Below, piece by piece: positions 5,796 to 9,785 of a stretch of DNA of 9,785 bases. Made by a program: the position numbers and the translations under genes. This DNA is from Actinomycetota bacterium. Its GTDB lineage: Bacteria > Actinomycetota > Actinomycetes > Nanopelagicales > Nanopelagicaceae. The stretch covers positions 1 to 9,785 of the forward strand of contig WLED01000039.1 in the NCBI GenBank assembly GCA_009704445.1. The letters run 5' to 3'. The notes beneath the pieces were generated by a model, which searched no databases, was not told the origin of the DNA, and worked only from the letters and a program-made list of their open reading frames with translations. Every line of letters starts with the position of its first letter. The stretch's first letter is position 1.

Positions 5796-7565
5796 TCAGT
5801 TCTCCAGGGAAAGGGTGGTGTGAAGCCACTCCTCCTCAAGTTTTGATTTTTCCGACCTTAAATTGCTTAATTCTGATTCGATCCTGACGAGTTGTTCTGG
5901 ATCAAATGCGGCCGCTTCCTGCTGTGCTTCTAAATCCTTAATTTGTGATGCACATTTTTCTAGTTGTCTATCTAGTCGGGTCAAATCCTTTTTAAGTTGT
6001 CGTTGCTCTGCTGCACCAGAAGTTTTCTTCTCCTTTTGCATTTGAGGAGTCGAATCTATGTCTTTTGCTCTTTGTTCTAAGTACTCATCAACTCCACGAG
6101 GGAAGTCACGAACTTTCTTGTCTCCAAGTAAACCAACAAAGCGATCACATACACGTTCTAAAAAATATCTATCATGTGAGATCACGATGAGTGTTCCTCC
6201 ATAGCTATCCAGGAGATCTTCAAGTTCGGTCAATGTTTCAATATCAAAATCATTTGTTGGTTCATCTAGTAGCAATACATTTGGACTATCCATTAACAAG
6301 CGAGTTAGCTGCAAGCGTCGCTTTTCTCCACCAGATAGATCTCCAACGGGCGTCCATTGAGATTCGCGATCAAACCCTAATCTTTCGCATAATTGAGAAG
6401 CGGATAGTTCTCGTCCGCCACCTAATTCGACTCTGTTGGCAATTTTTTCAACTGCCTCTAATACTCTCCATGTTGGATCTAACTCTGCCAGATGTTGAGT
6501 TAAGAAGGCAGCCTTAACTGTTACTCCGGTTACTAACTTCCCTGCTGATGGAACGATCTCACCTGTAAGAGTGCGCATGAGCGTAGTTTTTCCAGCACCA
6601 TTTATTCCTACAATTCCGATGCGATCACCTGGCCCTATGTTCCAATAGAGATCATCGATTAACTCTTTTTCACCAATCTTTACTTGTAAGTGATGGGCTT
6701 CATACACAGTGTTTCCCAAACGGTTTAGTGCAAACTTAAGGAGTTCACCTTGATCTCTAGGGTTGGGTTCATCAGCGATTAATACATTTGCAGCATCTAC
6801 TCGAAACTTAGGTTTCGAAGTTCGAGCTGGCGCTCCTCTTCGAAGCCATGCGAGTTCTTTCCTTATTAAGTTGTTTCTCCTTGCACCCATTGCTGATGCC
6901 TGACGCATGCGCTCTGCTTTTGCCAAAACAAATGCGCTGTAGCCACCGTCATATTCTTCAACTTTGCCTTCCACCACTTCCCATGTTCGATCTGTGACTG
7001 CATCTAGAAACCAACGATCGTGTGTTACAACAACAACAGCCAAGCCTTTTTTCTTGTTCAAATATTGGGCCAACCATGCAACACCCTCAACATCTAGGTG
7101 ATTTGTTGGTTCATCGAGCAAAATCAAATCAAGCTCATTGATTAATAATTTTGCAAGGCCAACACGTCTACGCTCACCACCTGAAAGTTGACCAAAAGTG
7201 CGATCAAATATGTGATCGTCAAAACTGCCAAATAGTCCTGTAAAAACTTCGCGAATGTTTGCATCACTTGCCCATTCATGTTTTTCCGTGTTACCAAGAA
7301 CAACTTCACCAACGGTGCTTTCTGGATTTGCCGAATCAACCTGGGACAAAAGGCCTATTTTGGCGGAATTAGATTTAGTCACGCGTCCAGAATCTGGCGG
7401 CTCAAAGTCGGCCATTACTTTCATTAGCGTGCTCTTGCCAGAACCATTTCGTCCAACGATTCCAATGCGTTCACCTTCTGAAACGCCAAGTGAAACAGAG
7501 ATTAAAAGTTCTTTGATATCAAAAGCTTTTGAGACTTCTTCTAAATTAACAATATTGCGCGCCAT
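5796..7565 (-). CDS. ABC-F family ATPase (Uup-like, ribosome-associated type)
   Basis: A 589-residue soluble protein with two tandem ATP-binding cassettes and no membrane domain, the ABC-F arrangement. Cassette 1 has Walker A GRNGSGKS (38-45), signature LSGGE (127-131), Walker B DLILLDEP (146-153) and H-loop His182. Cassette 2 has GINGAGKT (320-327), LSGGE (410-414), VLLLDEP (430-436) and His464. The interdomain linker contains RKELAWLRRGAPARTSKP (235-252), a feature of Uup-like members. Residues ~515-582 are a charged, Leu/Glu/Lys-rich coiled coil, also Uup-like. ABC-F proteins bind the ribosomal E site and modulate translation; some confer antibiotic protection, but nothing here shows a resistance function. 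All catalytic motifs look intact. The start ATG at 7565 lies 17 bases after the PGPGW gene stop, with an AAGGGA about 12 bases upstream as a weak ribosome site. Confidence 0.92.
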   Translation of the reverse strand: MARNIVNLEEVSKAFDIKELLISVSLGVSEGERIGIVGRNGSGKSTLMKVMADFEPPDSGRVTKSNSAKIGLLSQVDSANPESTVGEVVLGNTEKHEWASDANIREVFTGLFGSFDDHIFDRTFGQLSGGERRRVGLAKLLINELDLILLDEPTNHLDVEGVAWLAQYLNKKKGLAVVVVTHDRWFLDAVTDRTWEVVEGKVEEYDGGYSAFVLAKAERMRQASAMGARRNNLIRKELAWLRRGAPARTSKPKFRVDAANVLIADEPNPRDQGELLKFALNRLGNTVYEAHHLQVKIGEKELIDDLYWNIGPGDRIGIVGINGAGKTTLMRTLTGEIVPSAGKLVTGVTVKAAFLTQHLAELDPTWRVLEAVEKIANRVELGGGRELSASQLCERLGFDRESQWTPVGDLSGGEKRRLQLTRLLMDSPNVLLLDEPTNDFDIETLTELEDLLDSYGGTLIVISHDRYFLERVCDRFVGLLGDKKVRDFPRGVDEYLEQRAKDIDSTPQMQKEKKTSGAAEQRQLKKDLTRLDRQLEKCASQIKDLEAQQEAAAFDPEQLVRIESELSNLRSEKSKLEEEWLHTTLSLEN

Positions 7566-7582
7566 GGCGAAAGAGAATCCCT

Positions 7583-7909
7583 TTAGCTAGCGTGAATGAT
7601 AAAAATTGCAATGATTGAAACTATTGCCCCACCAGAGAGAACAAAATACTTAACCCAGGGCTTCAATCCTGTGCGAGCTGCGGCACGATTGGCAACATCT
7701 TTTGTGTAGTGCATTACGCGTCCAGCCCATGCAAACTCTGTGGCTAATATTCCAAGACCTGCTAAAAGGACCAAAATTCCTGGGCCCGGGCCAATCAATG
7801 CAACTGCTCCTGCAACTGTAATTGCACCACCGCTAAGTCCGATAACAATTCTCCACGCAAGCCGACCAGCTGGTGTTCGCTTGATGTAGTACACAATTGG
7901 AAGCTTCAT
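7583..7909 (-). CDS. PGPGW-family small transmembrane protein
   Basis: A 108-residue membrane protein with a basic N-terminus followed by hydrophobic segments at about 20-39, 44-58 and 88-106. The loop between the first two carries GPGPGI (40-45) followed by LVLLAGLGILATEFAWA, the signature of the PGPGW putative membrane protein family common in Actinobacteria. No biochemical function is established for it. The start ATG at 7909 is preceded by a TAGAAT -10-like box nine bases upstream. The gene is followed at 17 bases by the ABC-F gene, so the two may be co-transcribed. Confidence 0.8.
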   Translation of the reverse strand: MKLPIVYYIKRTPAGRLAWRIVIGLSGGAITVAGAVALIGPGPGILVLLAGLGILATEFAWAGRVMHYTKDVANRAAARTGLKPWVKYFVLSGGAIVSIIAIFIIHAS

Positions 7910-7918
7910 GATGTAACT

Positions 7919-7924
7919 ATTCTA
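7919..7924 (-). promoter_or_regulatory. Putative -10 box (TAGAAT) for the PGPGW-ABC-F unit
   Basis: TAGAAT on the minus strand matches TATAAT at five of six positions and ends nine bases before the ATG at 7909. A start 6-8 bases downstream would leave a leader of only 1-3 bases. It lies in the 46-base gap after guaB1, next to a cluster of CAGTA repeats. No convincing -35 hexamer is seen. Confidence 0.38.
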
Positions 7925-7961
7925 CTGTTTTTTACTGGCGTTAATACTGATCCTATTACTG
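7923..7961. repeat. Four TACTG (CAGTA) pentamers in 39 bp
   Basis: TACTG starts at 7923, 7933, 7945 and 7957, periods of 10, 12 and 12 bases, so the copies fall on nearly the same helical face. The last overlaps the guaB1 stop codon and the first overlaps the putative -10 box of the next gene. It may be an operator-like array or chance; the unit is short. Confidence 0.35.
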
Positions 7962-9392
7962 GCCCCACGATGAGTGCAGTGGGCGACCTTCGGCAAACCC
8001 CGCAGTAGATTGAATCCCAACTGTTGCTAGTTCGGCAAACTCGGCAATGTTTCTTGCGCCAGCATAAGTAAATGAGGAGCGAACACCTGCAATTATCTCG
8101 TCAAGTAAATCTTCAACGCCTGGTCGCGCAGGATTTAAAAACATGCGAGAGGTAGAAATACCCTCTTCGAATAATGCTTTGCGAGCGCGATCAAATGCAT
8201 CTTCTGTCGATGTACGAGCTGCGACTGCGCGTGCCGATGCCATTCCAAAAGACTCTTTATACAAGCGACCCTGTGCATCACTTTGTAGATCCCCCGGTGA
8301 CTCATATGTGCCAGCAAACCATGAGCCAATCATTACTTGCGATGCGCCAGCTGCTAGAGCCAGTGCAACATCGCGCGGATGACGAACACCACCATCTGCC
8401 CATACGTGAGCGCCTAATTTTTTGGCCTCTGTTGCACATTCGAGCACAGCAGAAAATTGTGGACGACCAACACCAGTTTGCATGCGCGTCGTACACATCG
8501 CGCCGGGCCCAACACCGACTTTAATTATATTTGCGCCAGCTTTTACTAAATCATGAACGCCTTGAGCAGTTACAACATTCCCAGCGACAATTGGAACTTT
8601 CGGGTTGATTGAACGAATAGCTGACAATGCTTCGAGCATTTTCTTCTGGTGGCCGTGTGCAGTGTCTACAACTAAAACATCGGCTCCAGATTCAATAAGT
8701 GATGCTGCCTTTGCAGCAACATCTCCATTAATTCCTACCGCAGCTGCGATTCGAAGTTTTCCATGTGCATCCAAGGCGGGTGAATACAGCGTTCCACGAA
8801 GTGCACCTAAGCGAGTCATTATTCCGACCAAGTCTCCATTAGAAGAAACTGCTGGAGCCAATTTAAGTCGATGATGAGTTAAAAAATCAAAGGCCTCACG
8901 TGCATTTAATGCATCAGACATTGTTGTCAGCTCTTTACTCATAACTTGATGAAGTTGAGTAAAGCGATCAACACTTTTGCAATCATCTTCTGTAATGATT
9001 CCAACAGGTTTTCCATTTTCAACAATTACTACTGCCCCATGTGCCCTTTTATGCAACAAACTAACTGCATCAGCAACTGTAGATTCTGGAGACAAAGTTA
9101 TTGGTGTATCAAAAAATGGGTGTCGCTCTTTAACCCACTTGATGACTGAGTCAACAACTGTTAGTGGAATATCTTGTGGAATAACTGTTAACCCACCGCG
9201 GCGAGCCATTGTCTCTGCCATGCGTCGACCAGCTATTGCAGTCATGTTTGCTACTACTAATGGAATTGTTGTACCAGTTGCATCTATTGATGAGAGATCA
9301 ACATCCATTCGAGATGAAAGCTCTGATTTGCTTGGCACCATGAAAACATCGTCATAGGTGAGGTCGTGGGTTACTTGATTTATGAATCGCAC
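7956..9392 (-). CDS. guaB1: GuaB1-family IMP dehydrogenase-related protein (probable GMP reductase with CBS domains)
   Basis: A 478-residue TIM-barrel enzyme of the IMPDH/GMP reductase superfamily. The chosen start is GTG 9392, giving MRFINQVTHDLTYDDVFMVPS, which aligns with actinobacterial GuaB1. TTG codons at 9401 and 9404 would add three or four residues and sit on the putative -10 box. In GTG numbering, a CBS pair spans ~96-200. The barrel has VDTAHGH near 243-249, the catalytic loop GVGPGAMCTTRMQTGVG with Cys300, and the KESFGMAS flap segment near 379-386. The GMPR-like flap and the lack of the usual IMPDH RGMGS form agree with the mycobacterial GuaB1 protein, reported to act as a GMP reductase (GMP to IMP with NADPH). 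Substrate direction here is inferred. The C-terminus is complete, ending at TAA 7956-7958. It may feed purine salvage and is probably the first gene of its transcript. Confidence 0.92.
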   Translation of the reverse strand: MRFINQVTHDLTYDDVFMVPSKSELSSRMDVDLSSIDATGTTIPLVVANMTAIAGRRMAETMARRGGLTVIPQDIPLTVVDSVIKWVKERHPFFDTPITLSPESTVADAVSLLHKRAHGAVVIVENGKPVGIITEDDCKSVDRFTQLHQVMSKELTTMSDALNAREAFDFLTHHRLKLAPAVSSNGDLVGIMTRLGALRGTLYSPALDAHGKLRIAAAVGINGDVAAKAASLIESGADVLVVDTAHGHQKKMLEALSAIRSINPKVPIVAGNVVTAQGVHDLVKAGANIIKVGVGPGAMCTTRMQTGVGRPQFSAVLECATEAKKLGAHVWADGGVRHPRDVALALAAGASQVMIGSWFAGTYESPGDLQSDAQGRLYKESFGMASARAVAARTSTEDAFDRARKALFEEGISTSRMFLNPARPGVEDLLDEIIAGVRSSFTYAGARNIAEFAELATVGIQSTAGFAEGRPLHSSWGQ

Positions 9393-9400
9393 GTAGGGCA

Positions 9401-9406
9401 ACAATA
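9401..9406 (-). promoter_or_regulatory. Putative -10 box (TATTGT) for guaB1
   Basis: TATTGT fits TAnnnT and ends eight bases before the GTG at 9392, again suggesting a leaderless or near-leaderless mRNA. It favours the GTG start, since the TTG codons at 9401 and 9404 overlap the box itself. No clear -35 hexamer is visible at 16-18 bases upstream. Confidence 0.38.
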
Positions 9407-9437
9407 CTCAGATTGTTGGCTCTTGGCTCATTTTCGG

Positions 9438-9484
9438 TCAACTGAGTTCTGTTGTGCTCACTTGAGTTTGCTTGTGTTTGCTTG
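9438..9484. repeat. Short spaced direct repeats upstream of guaB1
   Basis: The longest non-coding stretch of the window (9393-9520, 128 bases) holds two near-identical 11-mers 20 bases apart, TCAACTGAGTT (9438-9448) and TCACTTGAGTT (9458-9468), and a perfect 9-mer, GTTTGCTTG, at 9466-9474 and 9476-9484, 10 bases apart. The 10- and 20-base periods are what a regulator binding one DNA face would need. No RNA gene, hairpin terminator or coding region is recognised in this gap. Confidence 0.45.
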
Positions 9485-9520
9485 CTCCAGGCCCAAGTCA
9501 GATGAGGAAATCCAGAGCTG

Positions 9521-9785
9521 TTAACTGCCTGGTGCAGGTTGTAATTGGCGGGTAAAGGTTGCGTTCGGAACAAGCGCAGGGCAGGTGCCACCTGGAGCAA
9601 TCACAGGTTCAAAATGCCACCATTCATTTTCATAGACTCGGCATAAGCCAAATCTGGCTCCGTTAACCTCCAACCAACCAGCACCCACTGGTTCGTTTGG
9701 ATAGTTCACATCAATTGCTAAACCCCATGGGTGATGAGACACATAAGGTGGTGCAACCCATTTTGCCGCTTCTGCTTCTGAACCA
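9521..9785 (-). CDS. M15/VanY-type D-alanyl-D-alanine carboxypeptidase-like protein, C-terminal part (5' end outside window)
   Basis: The frame is open from the window edge to the TAA at 9521-9523, giving 88 visible C-terminal codons. The segment beginning SHHPWGLAID fits the M15/LAS zinc peptidase motif SxHxxGxAxD exactly (zinc-binding His and Asp). Further on, YENEWWHFEP supplies the ExxH pair (catalytic Glu and third zinc ligand). Members are exported or membrane-anchored enzymes that trim D-Ala-D-Ala or related peptide bonds in peptidoglycan. The N-terminus, with any signal peptide, lies beyond the window. A GTG at 9742 is not the start, because it falls just inside the conserved motif (the V before SHH). 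A short Pro/Gln-rich tail follows the catalytic part. The exact bond cleaved cannot be told. Confidence 0.85.
   Translation of the reverse strand, partial: GSEAEAAKWVAPPYVSHHPWGLAIDVNYPNEPVGAGWLEVNGARFGLCRVYENEWWHFEPVIAPGGTCPALVPNATFTRQLQPAPGS

Noticed and set aside
7255..7590. Open frame on the + strand opposite the ABC-F N-terminus
   Set aside because: It lies fully across conserved Walker A and flanking codons of a certain gene and has no recognisable domain.
7910..7955. Rho-independent terminator after guaB1
   Set aside because: There is an A/T-rich run, but no stem of useful length precedes it on the minus strand; repeats there are direct, not inverted.
8977..9357. 126-codon open frame on the + strand opposite guaB1
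   Set aside because: It is antisense to conserved GuaB1 sequence, with no ribosome site or family resemblance.
9393..9404. TTG starts at 9404 or 9401 for guaB1
   Set aside because: They overlap a likely -10 box and the extra residues are not shared with GuaB1 relatives; GTG 9392 gives the expected MRF start.
9352..9600. 82-codon open frame on the - strand across the M15-guaB1 gap
   Set aside because: It overlaps both real genes in another frame and shows no domain; the gap reads as regulatory DNA.

Overview
The window looks like a compact, fairly AT-rich actinobacterial chromosome. Several protein types are characteristic of Actinobacteria: a GuaB1-type IMP dehydrogenase-related protein, the tRNA adenosine deaminase-associated protein beside tadA, a PGPGW-type small membrane protein, and an APC permease with a cytosolic C-terminal domain. 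High coding density, gene ends overlapping by 23 and 29 bases, TAnnnT-like -10 boxes placed so that transcripts would be leaderless or nearly so, and the low GC suggest a streamlined planktonic actinobacterium of the freshwater acI (Nanopelagicales) kind. That lineage call is inference; no rRNA or tRNA gene is present to confirm it.

Layout: 1-1212 (+) is the 3' part of an APC-type permease fused in frame to a C-terminal OB-fold domain. It converges on, and overlaps, tadA (1184-1642, -). tadA lies downstream of its actinobacterial companion gene (1684-2256, -). That pair diverges across a 54-base spacer from upp (2311-2949, +), which is followed directly by an ACT-domain malic enzyme (2950-4332, +). 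The malic enzyme gene overlaps the end of a convergent DUF606/YdcZ-type DMT transporter gene (4310-5251, -), which is coupled through a TAATG junction to a UPF0114 membrane protein gene (5251-5781, -). The minus strand then carries an ABC-F ATPase (5796-7565), a PGPGW small membrane protein (7583-7909), guaB1 (7956-9392) and the 3' part of an M15/VanY-type peptidase gene (9521-9785, running off the edge).

Functionally the window is mostly housekeeping: tRNA wobble editing (tadA), pyrimidine salvage (upp), purine nucleotide interconversion (guaB1), an anaplerotic malic enzyme, ribosome-associated ABC-F activity, cell-wall trimming and several membrane proteins. I see no mobile element, CRISPR array, toxin-antitoxin pair, phage gene or convincing new defence system. 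The most notable items are the permease-OB-fold fusion, the recurring leaderless-type promoter arrangement, and three short clusters of spaced repeats in intergenic DNA. There is no gene-free stretch longer than about 130 bases.
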